NCBI GenBank assembly: GCA_938015805.1
Contig: CALLXF010000026.1
Coordinates: forward strand, 1-64,000
Direction: 5' to 3'
DNA: 64,000 nt
From: an uncultured Saprospiraceae bacterium
GTDB taxonomy: Bacteria; Bacteroidota; Bacteroidia; Chitinophagales; Saprospiraceae
Both the position numbers and the translations under genes were made by a program. A model generated the notes under the pieces. The model worked only from the letters and a program-made list of their open reading frames with translations. It made no database searches and was not told the DNA's origin. This document shows positions 45,192-54,400 of this stretch, piece by piece (within the stretch, counting starts at the first letter, position 1; each line of letters opens with the position of its first letter).

Positions 45192-46946
45192 ATGAATTCT
45201 ATTAAATCATTTGATATAAAACCTGATGTACTAGGACATCCGTCCCAGCTCTTTGTATTATTCTTTACAGAAATGTGGGAACGTTTTTCATACTATGGTA
45301 TGAGAGCCTTACTAGTAATGTTTTTTACTGCAGCACTTATGGATCAAGGCTGGGGATGGCCAAGAGAACACGCTTATGCTATTTTTGGTACTTACACATC
45401 TCTCGTTTATCTATCTTGTCTACTAGGTGGATACATGGCCGATAATAAAATTGGTTATCGATACGCAGTACTATTAGGAGCTATACTTATGACTATAGGT
45501 CATGGATGCATGGCATTAGAAACTCCGTTTTTTATATATGCAGGATTAGGATTTTTAGTGATGGGAAGTGGCTTTTTCAAGCCGAACATCACATCTATCA
45601 TTTCCGAAATGTATAAAGATCATTCTGAGAAAAAGGATGGAGCTTACACTATTTTTTACATGGGTGTAAACGCTGGAGCATTTCTGGGGATTCTATTATG
45701 TGGATACTTAGGGGAGACCGTAGGCTGGTCACTAGGTTTTGGACTAGCAGGAATATTCATGCTATTCGGTTTGTTGCAGTTCTGGTTTGCTCAGGGGATC
45801 TTTGGTGATATAGGACTTAAACCTACTAAAACTGATGCAGATCGTGTATTAGAAGAAGGAGAAACTCATTTTAATTACTTTACACCTGCTCAGAAAGTAC
45901 TGGGTGGATTATCAGCCTTTTTAGGGTTAGTGTGGATTTTTAACGATCCGATTTCTAAAATATCTGGAGGCGAAACTAATATCGTGGGTTTTCTAGACGG
46001 AGTTGTCGGAAGTGTTAGTGGTTCTAATGTATTAATCCTTACTGCCCTTGCTTGTTTTATTGCAGTATTAGCTATGCGTATTCCTAAGTATGCTCCTGTT
46101 GTAAGAGATAGAATGCTTGCGGTTATTTTCTTTGCGTTCGTTACGGTTTTTTTCTGGGCTCTTTTTGAACAAGCTCCATCATCCCTTACGATCTTTGCAA
46201 AAGATTATACGGCTAGAGGACTCGTAGGAAATGGAGCTCTTACGTTTAAAATTGTTAATTCACTAATGACCATAATCCCACTATCGATAATTACATGGGT
46301 CCTCTTTTTATTATTTAAAAAGACTTTTAAAAACTATGCTTTATCTAATATCATTTTATCAATAAGTTTTGTGATCATCTGGGCTATAGCCATATGGATG
46401 TTATATACAGAATTCCAAAAAGATACTACTGAAGTTCCTGCCTCTTGGTTTGGAGTATTAAATTCATTATACATTATTGCCTTCGCACCATTATTTTCTA
46501 AGTGGTGGGAAAGCAAATACAACCCTAATGCCAATATGAAATATGCTATAGGTATGTTTCTTTTAGGATTAGGAATGGCAGTGGTAGCTATCGGATCAGC
46601 GGGTATAGCTCCAGGAGCAGAAACTGCTGCTGTCAGTATTTTCTGGCTTGTACTGGTTTATCTATTCCATACTTTAGGTGAATTATGTGTATCTCCAGTG
46701 GCACTGTCTTATGTGAGTAAACTGGTTCCAGGACGTATGATTGCATTTATGTTTGGGATGTGGTACATAGCAGTTGCTATCGGAATGAAACTGGCAGGAG
46801 TATTTGGAGAAGTATCAGAAGGTATTGCCAAAGAATATGGACTAAGCACTTTCTTTTGGATTCTGACTGGAGTAGCCATGATACTTGCAGTGCTCTCAGC
46901 AGTCCTTTATCCTGTAGTTAAAAAACTAATGCACGGTATAAGATAA
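45192..46946 (+). CDS. POT-family proton-coupled peptide transporter, longer paralogue
   Basis: 584 residues. Same family motifs as the preceding gene: FFTEMWERFSYYGMRALLVM, GGYMADNKIGYRYAV and FYMGVNAGAFLGILLCG. It has an extra loop of about 100 residues between helices in the middle (about 215-300) and two more helices, which explains the length difference. The two genes are probably one transcript that ends at the terminator at 46969-46999. Confidence 0.95.
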   Translation: MNSIKSFDIKPDVLGHPSQLFVLFFTEMWERFSYYGMRALLVMFFTAALMDQGWGWPREHAYAIFGTYTSLVYLSCLLGGYMADNKIGYRYAVLLGAILMTIGHGCMALETPFFIYAGLGFLVMGSGFFKPNITSIISEMYKDHSEKKDGAYTIFYMGVNAGAFLGILLCGYLGETVGWSLGFGLAGIFMLFGLLQFWFAQGIFGDIGLKPTKTDADRVLEEGETHFNYFTPAQKVLGGLSAFLGLVWIFNDPISKISGGETNIVGFLDGVVGSVSGSNVLILTALACFIAVLAMRIPKYAPVVRDRMLAVIFFAFVTVFFWALFEQAPSSLTIFAKDYTARGLVGNGALTFKIVNSLMTIIPLSIITWVLFLLFKKTFKNYALSNIILSISFVIIWAIAIWMLYTEFQKDTTEVPASWFGVLNSLYIIAFAPLFSKWWESKYNPNANMKYAIGMFLLGLGMAVVAIGSAGIAPGAETAAVSIFWLVLVYLFHTLGELCVSPVALSYVSKLVPGRMIAFMFGMWYIAVAIGMKLAGVFGEVSEGIAKEYGLSTFFWILTGVAMILAVLSAVLYPVVKKLMHGIR

Positions 46947-46968
46947 CCGTCGTAAATTATATAATCAT

Positions 46969-46999
46969 AAAAAGGCTCAGAATATTCTGGGCCTTTTTT
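46969..46999 (+). terminator. Terminator of the peptide transporter pair
   Basis: AAAGGC-T-CAGAA pairs with TTCTG-G-GCCTTT around a TA centre (46971-46996), with six T residues at 46994-46999. It overlaps the stop codon of the convergent DUF3108 gene. Confidence 0.88.
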
Positions 47000-47798
47000 A
47001 TTCGACGTAAGTCTTATACTCTTTTAAACCTATAGCAGAAACTAATATTGCTTTTACTGATCCGATAGAAACAGGAGATTCTATTAGTAATGGAATTCTG
47101 TTTTTGTCATTGGAGACCCAGATATTCATTTTAGAGTTTTCGTCAAAAACTTCCCCTGCGACTACCTCTGGAATCAAATGTATCGTTTCCTGCTTACCTA
47201 AACCTTTAATCTTTTTACGCTTCCTTTTACCTATCTCCAATTTTAAATTAAATTCCTCGCGATCAAAAAATACACTAAACGGTATAACGCTACCCTCTCC
47301 TTTATTTTCTAAATCTAAATTTCTTACATTATATAAAATAGAAATAATATCATGAGCACAGTTACTTAGATGTTCCTCATATGGTAGCGATGTTTCTCTA
47401 GTTTTGCCTAATGAACCTACAGCTCTGTTTTCCATATGATTAAAACTAATACTATCATATCGTACATAACTACCCTCCTTTATTTTGCGTATAAAATTCT
47501 TAGGCATCCCGGTAGTTTTATCGATACGAGAAAAAAAGTAATCATCCACTTCAAAAAAAGAATTATAAGAATCAAAGGTCTTTCCAACTACCTCTATCAA
47601 ATAATTCTGCTCGATCTCTTTTACAGAAAATCTAACCTCTCCTGCAGGAATCCAAACAAATTTCCAATTATAATAAAGACGATACTTTAATACTTCGCCA
47701 GAAGAAAAACGATCTTGCTTGTATGTGCAAGCTACGTCCTGAGCAAACAACAGAGACACACTAAAAATTAAGCCTAATACTATACTACTCTTTCTCAT
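46998..47798 (-). CDS. DUF3108 exported protein
   Basis: 266 residues. Signal peptide MRKSSIVLGLIFSVSLLFAQ, then a strand-rich domain typical of DUF3108 (YRLYYNWKFVWIPAGEVRFSV, and WVSNDKNRIPLLIESPVSIG). The function of this family is not known; it is predicted to sit in the periplasm or outer membrane. Its start overlaps the upstream flippase-like gene by 14 bases, so the two are coupled, and a shared envelope-lipid role is possible. Confidence 0.85.
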   Translation of the reverse strand: MRKSSIVLGLIFSVSLLFAQDVACTYKQDRFSSGEVLKYRLYYNWKFVWIPAGEVRFSVKEIEQNYLIEVVGKTFDSYNSFFEVDDYFFSRIDKTTGMPKNFIRKIKEGSYVRYDSISFNHMENRAVGSLGKTRETSLPYEEHLSNCAHDIISILYNVRNLDLENKGEGSVIPFSVFFDREEFNLKLEIGKRKRKKIKGLGKQETIHLIPEVVAGEVFDENSKMNIWVSNDKNRIPLLIESPVSIGSVKAILVSAIGLKEYKTYVE

Positions 47799-48786
47799 AT
47801 CCTAACGATCCTAGGATGTTTGTTTTTAAAACGAAAAATAATCCTAAAAGGGATGGAATAATCAAATTAATAATCCAAAGTAAATAAGATGCAGATAAGA
47901 TACCGAGTGAATTGTTATCAAATTGCCCCCAAATAAATAAGGCAATCTCACCTCTTGCAGCAATTCCGATAAGTGGAGGAAGTGGAATTCCTGTCTGTAA
48001 TAAATAGATAAGAGATACTCCTGTAATTCCAGTTACCCAATCGATGTCGATTCCAAAAAAGAATAAAATCATTACATATTGCAATACATAAATAACGTAT
48101 CTCATGAGTGACCAATTAATCACTGCAATTTTAGTTTGTATTGGAATGGCTTTTAGATAACGTAAGCGATCCAAAATAGGCTTAAGCATTTTCTTTAAAC
48201 CTAAATCCGCAAGCACGTTTTTAACTTTTCTGAGATTAGTACCCAAAAAATAGAGTAGAACGAGTAATATAAACCCAGCTAAAGCTATAAAAATAAGATA
48301 TCGCTGATCAAATTCTAAAACATTACTCTGTAAAAATATCACTGCTCCTACGAGACCTAATGCGACATTTACCATATTCTGAGCAATACTACAAAGAAAA
48401 GTGGACGACACGCCTTCCCAGTTAAATTTAGATGGTAATACTAGAATCCTACCTCCATATTCTCCTATACGTTGTGGTGTTATAATCCCTAAGGACAAAC
48501 CTGACAATATTCCCTTAAATGCCTCTTTAAAATTTAGGTTGTAAAAAGATTTTACGAGTAATTGCCACTTTCTAGTTTCTAATAACCAGTTTACTGGCAT
48601 CAAAAAGAGACAACCGATAAACCAAAATTTACTAGATTGAGAAAACTGTAAAACAAAAGCGTTATATAACTCAGTGACATCACCTTTCCCTATAACTTGT
48701 TTATATATAAAATAGATTACTATAAAAAACACCATGAACTTGATGCTCGGATTTATAAACTTACGTGCAGATGATTCTTTTTTCAA
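47785..48786 (-). CDS. Second lysylphosphatidylglycerol synthase TM-region (flippase-like) protein
   Basis: 333 residues with eight or so membrane helices. It shows the family pattern ILSGLSLGIITPQRIGEYGGRILVLPS and the C-terminal LQTGIPLPPLIGIAARGEIALFI. It is a distant paralogue of the flippase-like protein at 3.6 kb. Coupled to the DUF3108 gene downstream. The lipid substrate is unknown. It is divergent from ruvC across 63 bases. Confidence 0.87.
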   Translation of the reverse strand: MKKESSARKFINPSIKFMVFFIVIYFIYKQVIGKGDVTELYNAFVLQFSQSSKFWFIGCLFLMPVNWLLETRKWQLLVKSFYNLNFKEAFKGILSGLSLGIITPQRIGEYGGRILVLPSKFNWEGVSSTFLCSIAQNMVNVALGLVGAVIFLQSNVLEFDQRYLIFIALAGFILLVLLYFLGTNLRKVKNVLADLGLKKMLKPILDRLRYLKAIPIQTKIAVINWSLMRYVIYVLQYVMILFFFGIDIDWVTGITGVSLIYLLQTGIPLPPLIGIAARGEIALFIWGQFDNNSLGILSASYLLWIINLIIPSLLGLFFVLKTNILGSLGYEKE

Positions 48787-48849
48787 TTATATGGAATAAT
48801 TATATAATTCTAAGGTATACATCATATATGTATTAATTTTACTACGAGC

Positions 48850-49404
48850 ATGGAAAAATATAAAATTTTAGGAGTTGACCCCGGTACAAATATTTTAGGC
48901 TATGGTCTTTTAGAGGTAGAAGGTAAAAAAATTAGGCTCATTACGATGGGTGTTATAAAACTTACCTCGTACCCTAATCACCAGACAAAACTAAAAGAGA
49001 TATACTTACAACTACAGGAAATCATAGAAGTGTACTTACCTAAAACGCTGGCCGTAGAGGCTCCTTTCTTTGGGAAAAACGTACAATCTATGTTAAAACT
49101 AGGCCGTGCTCAAGGAGTAGCTATGGCTGCAGCTATTACGATGGGACTGGAGATAGTGGAATATTCCCCAAAAGAGATAAAAAAGTCCGTTACAGGTAAT
49201 GGTAATGCCTCCAAAGAGCAACTAGCAGCCATGCTCACAAGTATTTTGGGTAAAAAAATGGAATCTAAATATTTAGATGCTAGTGATGCGGTTGCAGCGG
49301 CATATACTTATTTTAATAAGTCTACAGGCCCACTTAAGGGTAAAAAAGCATTTACTGGATGGGATAGTTTTATTAAGGATAATCCTAAAAAATTAGCTAA
49401 ATAG
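48850..49404 (+). CDS. ruvC: Crossover junction endodeoxyribonuclease
   Basis: 184 residues. Holliday-junction resolvase with the RNase H-like active site: Asp10 (LGVDPGT), Glu70 (LAVEAPFFGKN), and the C-terminal aspartates in YLDASDAVAAAY. It acts with RuvAB, which are not in this window. Its last eight bases overlap the end of the convergent HIT gene. Confidence 0.97.
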   Translation: MEKYKILGVDPGTNILGYGLLEVEGKKIRLITMGVIKLTSYPNHQTKLKEIYLQLQEIIEVYLPKTLAVEAPFFGKNVQSMLKLGRAQGVAMAAAITMGLEIVEYSPKEIKKSVTGNGNASKEQLAAMLTSILGKKMESKYLDASDAVAAAYTYFNKSTGPLKGKKAFTGWDSFIKDNPKKLAK

Positions 49405-49801
49405 CTTGACTAATTTTAAAGGCTATTTCTGCCATTTCATCAGGGTTTATATTGAGCTTAGGACGAGTAATATTAAAAACAGCCTCTTCCTCAAAAGGAA
49501 TAAGATGGATATGTGCATGGGGCACTTCCGTGCCAATGACTAAAGAACCGACCCGTTTACAAGGAATAACCTTTTTTATTCCAACAGCAACCTTTTTTGC
49601 AAAAATATGAAGGGCTGCGATCTGGGCATCAGATAAATCAAAAATATAATCCTCCTCTATTTTAGGAATTACTAAAGTATGACCTTTTACGAGTGGGTTT
49701 ATATCTAAAAAGGCATAGTGCTGATTATCTTCTGCTATCTTATAAGAAGGGATATCTCCGTTAATTATTTTTGTAAATATACTGGACATACTATATGCCA
49801 A
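49397..49801 (-). CDS. HIT-family hydrolase
   Basis: 134 residues. The histidine-triad motif is VPHAHIHLIP near the C-terminus, with SSIFTKIINGDIPSYKIAED at the N-terminus as in HinT-like nucleoside phosphoramidase relatives. Its start overlaps the greA end by 11 bases, so greA and this gene are coupled. Substrate probably a nucleotide conjugate, not further assignable. Confidence 0.93.
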   Translation of the reverse strand: MAYSMSSIFTKIINGDIPSYKIAEDNQHYAFLDINPLVKGHTLVIPKIEEDYIFDLSDAQIAALHIFAKKVAVGIKKVIPCKRVGSLVIGTEVPHAHIHLIPFEEEAVFNITRPKLNINPDEMAEIAFKISQAI

Positions 49802-50264
49802 TATCTAAAATCTCAAATTCCATGTTTCCTCGTGGCGTCATCACAGTAGCAACTTCTCCTATTTTTTTTCCTAACAACCCTTTTCCTATAGGAGAAGTGA
49901 CGGATATTTTTTTACTTTTTAGATCAGCCTCGGACTCAGAAACTAAGTTATAAGTCAGCTCTGCACCATTTGCCTTATTCTTTATTTTTACTTTACATAA
50001 GACCGTAACTTTAGAAGTATCTATATCACTTATGTCGAGTATTCTAGCATTAGATAGGACTTTTTCCATCTCATTTATCTTGAGCTCGAGCATACCTTGG
50101 GCATCTTTAGCAGCATCATACTCGGCATTCTCAGAAAGATCTCCTTTTTCTCTTGCCTCTCCTATCGCCTTAGCTATTTCTTGTCTACCTGTAGTCTTTA
50201 GTTTTTCTAGTTCTCCTGAAAGTTTATCATACCCTTCCTGAGTCATATAATTTATACCGGACAT
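49791..50264 (-). CDS. greA: Transcription elongation factor GreA
   Basis: 157 residues. The N-terminal coiled coil (YMTQEGYDKLSGELEKLK, then AREKGDLSENAEYDAAKDAQ with the acidic tip) is inserted in the RNA polymerase channel to promote cleavage of backtracked RNA; the C-terminal FKBP-like domain ends in SPIGKGLLGKKIGEVATV. Directly upstream, the leader has a nine-base-pair hairpin (50290-50312). It is followed by the HIT gene with an 11-base overlap. Confidence 0.97.
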   Translation of the reverse strand: MSGINYMTQEGYDKLSGELEKLKTTGRQEIAKAIGEAREKGDLSENAEYDAAKDAQGMLELKINEMEKVLSNARILDISDIDTSKVTVLCKVKIKNKANGAELTYNLVSESEADLKSKKISVTSPIGKGLLGKKIGEVATVMTPRGNMEFEILDIGI

Positions 50265-50289
50265 TGTAAAATATTTTCTAATTTAAAAT

Positions 50290-50312
50290 TTATAACTGCA
50301 CATCAGTTATAA
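50290..50312 (-). promoter_or_regulatory. Hairpin in the greA leader
   Basis: TTATAACTG (50290-50298) and CAGTTATAA (50304-50312) form a perfect nine-base stem with a five-base loop, 26 bases before the greA start codon. It could be an operator or an RNA leader structure. Confidence 0.55.
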
Positions 50313-50313
50313 A

Positions 50314-50352
50314 AGCAAAACGCTTCTATCTTAAAGATAGAAACGCTTTGTA
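50314..50352 (-). terminator. Terminator of the PorV-family gene
   Basis: On the minus strand GCGTTTCTATC faces GATAGAAGCG with one mismatch, followed by TTTTGCTTTT. It lies between the PorV-family stop and greA. Confidence 0.65.
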
Positions 50353-50393
50353 TTACTTAAAAATAGTATTTTTTATAAAAAAGTTCCTAAGTC

Positions 50394-51416
50394 TTAGAAA
50401 CCTATTCTCAAAGTTAAATTATGACTTCCTTTAAAAGGATTAGTCGTTCTATACGCATAATCTATACCAAAATTTACAGATTCTGATGCTTTAAAATTGG
50501 CGGAAGCCCCTGCTGCTACACCTGTATAAATATTATCTCCAGCTCCTGAAGAACTTCCAAAATCTAATTTATAACCTCCTCTAAGTGCATAATTATCCAT
50601 AAAAATAAATTCTAATCCACCTCCGATCTGATCTCTAGAAAAAGCATTAGATGTAAAATTTCCCAAGGCTCTCAGTGTGCTTTCTGCTCCGAATGCAAAA
50701 TCATAAGATACTCCTATGTTAAGAGCAGAAGGCATTTCTAAATTTGCAGACCTCTGTTCTAGAGTGATAGGCGTCCCATCATCTGTTATCGTTTGGAAAG
50801 AAAGACCCTCTCCCTCAAAAGCCATCGGTGATCCTACATTTCTTAGGGATATTCCTAGTTTAAATTCATCATTATCACCAGACACGTATTGTACTCCAGC
50901 ATCTATTGCAAAACCCGATGCACTTACATCTGTAATGGACTCAAAAACTCCTCTTACAAGTACACCTACAGAAATTTTATTAGCATAGGTATGTGAGTAT
51001 CCTAGTCCAAAATGAAAAAACCGTGGAGAATACGTTCCACCTATTCCCTCTGGCTGATCCGTAGTAGTGATCTGAATATCACCAAAATCAACAGAAGCCA
51101 TGGTAATAGCAAACGCTCCATTTTCTCCTACTTTTTTTGCAAATCCAAAAGCATTAAAGTTAAGATCAGAGCCTTCATAAAGTCTAGCTGTTCCGAAGGA
51201 AAATTCAGTATTCTCAATACGTCCAATACCTGCAACATTTAATCTCATTGCCTCTACACCTGTTACGCTAGATGTAGTCATAGAGTGTAATCCGGCACTT
51301 CTCGCCCAAGGGTTAAATAATAATTCACTCGCCCCGGCTTCTCCTTGTCTATCTGGATTACCTGCGTAGGCAGTAACAGTGATAAGGGTAAGTAGTAAAA
51401 GATAGATTTTTTTCAT
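50394..51416 (-). CDS. PorV/PorQ-family outer membrane protein
   Basis: 340 residues. Signal peptide (MKKIYLLLLTLITVTAYAG) followed by an outer membrane barrel of the PorV/PorQ type, with LLFNPWARSAGLHSMTTSSVTGVEAMRLN at its start (split here in mind: LLFNPWARSAG, then GVEAMRLN) and a final aromatic strand ending in RIGF. PorV is the T9SS outer membrane shuttle that carries cargo to the attachment complex. This gene lies downstream of a giant secreted protein and a TonB receptor, so it may serve that cargo specifically. Confidence 0.85.
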   Translation of the reverse strand: MKKIYLLLLTLITVTAYAGNPDRQGEAGASELLFNPWARSAGLHSMTTSSVTGVEAMRLNVAGIGRIENTEFSFGTARLYEGSDLNFNAFGFAKKVGENGAFAITMASVDFGDIQITTTDQPEGIGGTYSPRFFHFGLGYSHTYANKISVGVLVRGVFESITDVSASGFAIDAGVQYVSGDNDEFKLGISLRNVGSPMAFEGEGLSFQTITDDGTPITLEQRSANLEMPSALNIGVSYDFAFGAESTLRALGNFTSNAFSRDQIGGGLEFIFMDNYALRGGYKLDFGSSSGAGDNIYTGVAAGASANFKASESVNFGIDYAYRTTNPFKGSHNLTLRIGF

Positions 51417-51440
51417 ACTTCAGCATTTGTCTTTTAAGTA

Positions 51441-51467
51441 ATAGAGGAGGAATTTCACCTCCTCTAT
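51441..51467 (-). promoter_or_regulatory. Hairpin between the giant secreted protein and the PorV-family gene
   Basis: Perfect ten-base stem ATAGAGGAGG (51441-51450) with CCTCCTCTAT (51458-51467), seven-base loop. Read leftward no T tract follows, so it is more likely an RNA stabilising or processing element than a full terminator. Confidence 0.6.
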
Positions 51468-51479
51468 AGTTTTGTTATT

Positions 51480-54400
51480 TTATAATCCTGTAGGATCAAA
51501 TTTTCTATGTACACCAAACCATTTAATCGTTCTTTCTGCTTGCAGGTCTGGAGCTTCTATATGTATTAGATAAACACCACTTGCTACAGGAATACCAGCA
51601 AAGTTTTCTAAGTCCCATTCCACATCTGGAAAAACTTGGAAATTAGATACTCCTGGGTTAGAGCCGGGCTTAGCACCTGGATTCTCATTACGTTTAAACT
51701 GTCTGATAAATTTACCATCGATAGAATAGATCGTAACATTTGCGTTAGCTGGTAAATTAGTAATCTTTACTGTATTTGTAAACTGCGATATCTCATACTG
51801 CGAGTAAGCGTAATACGGGTTAGGTACCACATTTACATTCTCTAAAGCCCCTTCATAATCGTCTTCTGTTAGGTCTTCGGCAGCAGTAGGAGAAAAATCT
51901 AATCTGTATTTAGGCAATCCTTCGATTGTCTCACACTCTGCATTATTTTCTGACACACCATACAAATGAGTTCTTTCTTCATTATAATTATTCTGAACTC
52001 TTAATTTAATGGTAAGTTCGTTAGGAATTAATCCATCCGCTATAGAAAGCATTTCTGTATCCGGTGCCATCATTGCTGCACTTGTCCATGTAACTTGCTG
52101 TAATGCTTTGTTTTTATCAAAACAAATAAAATTACACGGATTTCCTTTTCCTAAATCTTCTCTAATTGCTGCACATTCATCATATTCCTGACGGGTAACA
52201 TAAACCATGTGTCCTCCTCCTGTCATCCAGTTAAAAATGGAAAAGTCTTTTTCGTTATCGATAACTATCTGATCAGTAGGGTTAAATAACATATCATTTC
52301 CTACTGCAGTACCGTTATCATAAAACTCTATCCACTTATCATCATACATCGAGTTTTCCCCAAAGAAGATATTCAATCTTTTTCCAGTCTCTATATCTAT
52401 AGCAAAACCAGGGAACCATCCCATACCTTTTCCATCACCATCATCATTTCCATCTTTTCCTACAGAATTATGATCTCTAAGATCAAACTGGGTAACATTT
52501 CCTTCCGCTTCGTAATCACTATCCGCTTGTCTATGTGCTGAATAAGATGTTTCTACTACTACACATCTACTCCACTTAGACTTATCAGCTGTAAATACAA
52601 TATCTACATTATTTAAGTCCTTTAGTCGCGTACCACTTCTTACAAATCCACCTCCATTATGCTCTACATAACCAGGAGAAATGTAAGGAACTGCAAATTG
52701 AGAAGTAGGATCAGGAGCAAGATAATCTGTTAAAAAGAACGGGTAGAAAAATCCATTTCCAAAGTTTGTGAAATCTTGATCTGGATCAAATTTCTCATCT
52801 ACCTCACCACTTCCTGTTTTTAAGAAGTTGAAAAATGCTCTTTGTGGTCCTTGCAGACCTAGACTATTTCCTTCGTCACTTATTCCTAAATACCAGCTCT
52901 GCTGTTCGTTATTTGCATATTCTAAAGTAGCACCTATTGCTCCTACACCATTATCAGTATTCTCACCTGCATCCTCTGTTTGAGAAATAGAAACAGTAAA
53001 TCCATAGTCCACTACTAGCTGCTCATTTAATTCGTCTATCGTAACATCCGAATTAATTACTTCGCCAGATCCTAGATCTGTCATTTTCCACGTGGCACCA
53101 TCTCTAAGCGTACAAGCTGAACTTCCAGATTTCTCACCTACTAGTTCTAATTCGAACTGAGCATCTTTTACTTCTAATGGATTATATACTTTAACATCTA
53201 CAGGAGACTGTCCTTGCTCGTAAGTGACTTCTCCATTAAGTGTGCCATCTAGAACAGCATCATATGTTCCTTCTACCACTTCTAGGAATGTATCACCTGC
53301 TCCTTCTCCTTGTAACCTTGTTACAATAGGACCATCTCCGTAACCAGAATTCAACGTGGAATAAATAATAGGTCTCGGTACAAGAGTGTATGTACTAATA
53401 TTTCCTCTACCTTCTAGGTAAGGTGTTCTCTGACCGGTCTCATAAAGAGAATCTGTAGCATCTACATTCCAATCTTTCCAGTTATTGTAAGCATAAGCTA
53501 GAACCATAAAATGATATTCCTTGTGATTTACCAGCTTAGTATCAGCACCAGATGCAAAAGCATCTTCCGTAACTCTGAAAGTAGTTCTTAGCCCCTGATC
53601 AGCTCCATCTACTTTTTCTTCAGATTGCCATAATCTTTCATCATTTAAAGGATTTAATACTCCCGTCCAATTATGAAGATCGGTTACGCCATTTTGTAAA
53701 TCTACTTGTCTAATTAATTTAGCTTTATCTGGATCGTCTAATTCCTGAGGAGATACATTTCCTGCAACTAATTGGAATATTTTATATCCTTCAAAAACAT
53801 AAAGAGAATCTGACTCACCATCTGGAACTAAAAGATCTTTTTCCTCATAGTTAAGATTTGCATTGTTAGATGTTACTAGATCGTTAGTTAACACAAGTAC
53901 TACTTCTCTATCTAACTCTATAGAACAAACATCTGGAGCATCTGGTCCATCTGTAATATCAAAACAATTATCGAATAAAGCCTGAGCTAAATCATCTGCA
54001 ACTTGTAATTTAGAAATATCAGGACATGGATAATTAATATTAGGTACCCACACAGCTCCTACTATAAGCTCATTGATAGCTCCTGGCTGTAATAAGAAAG
54101 GACCCGAAGCCTGTATCGTTCTTCTGTCACCGAATGGTAATCCTGCTGAACACATTGACCATTCTGTATCTACAGAGGGTAAACCTGGAAAAGCATAACT
54201 TGTAATATCGGTACTATTAGGATCATATCCTGACCCTCCTACTGTAAAATTAGTTCCATCTCTCCATCTACCTGTTAGGTAGTTATAAAATTCATCAGCA
54301 ACACCTGGATCTGTAGTACCAGCCGGGTTATTTCCTACTCCTCCATTATTGGAATAGGTAAAAGAAGACATTCCTAACTCAATAGAAATATCCGGCTGCA

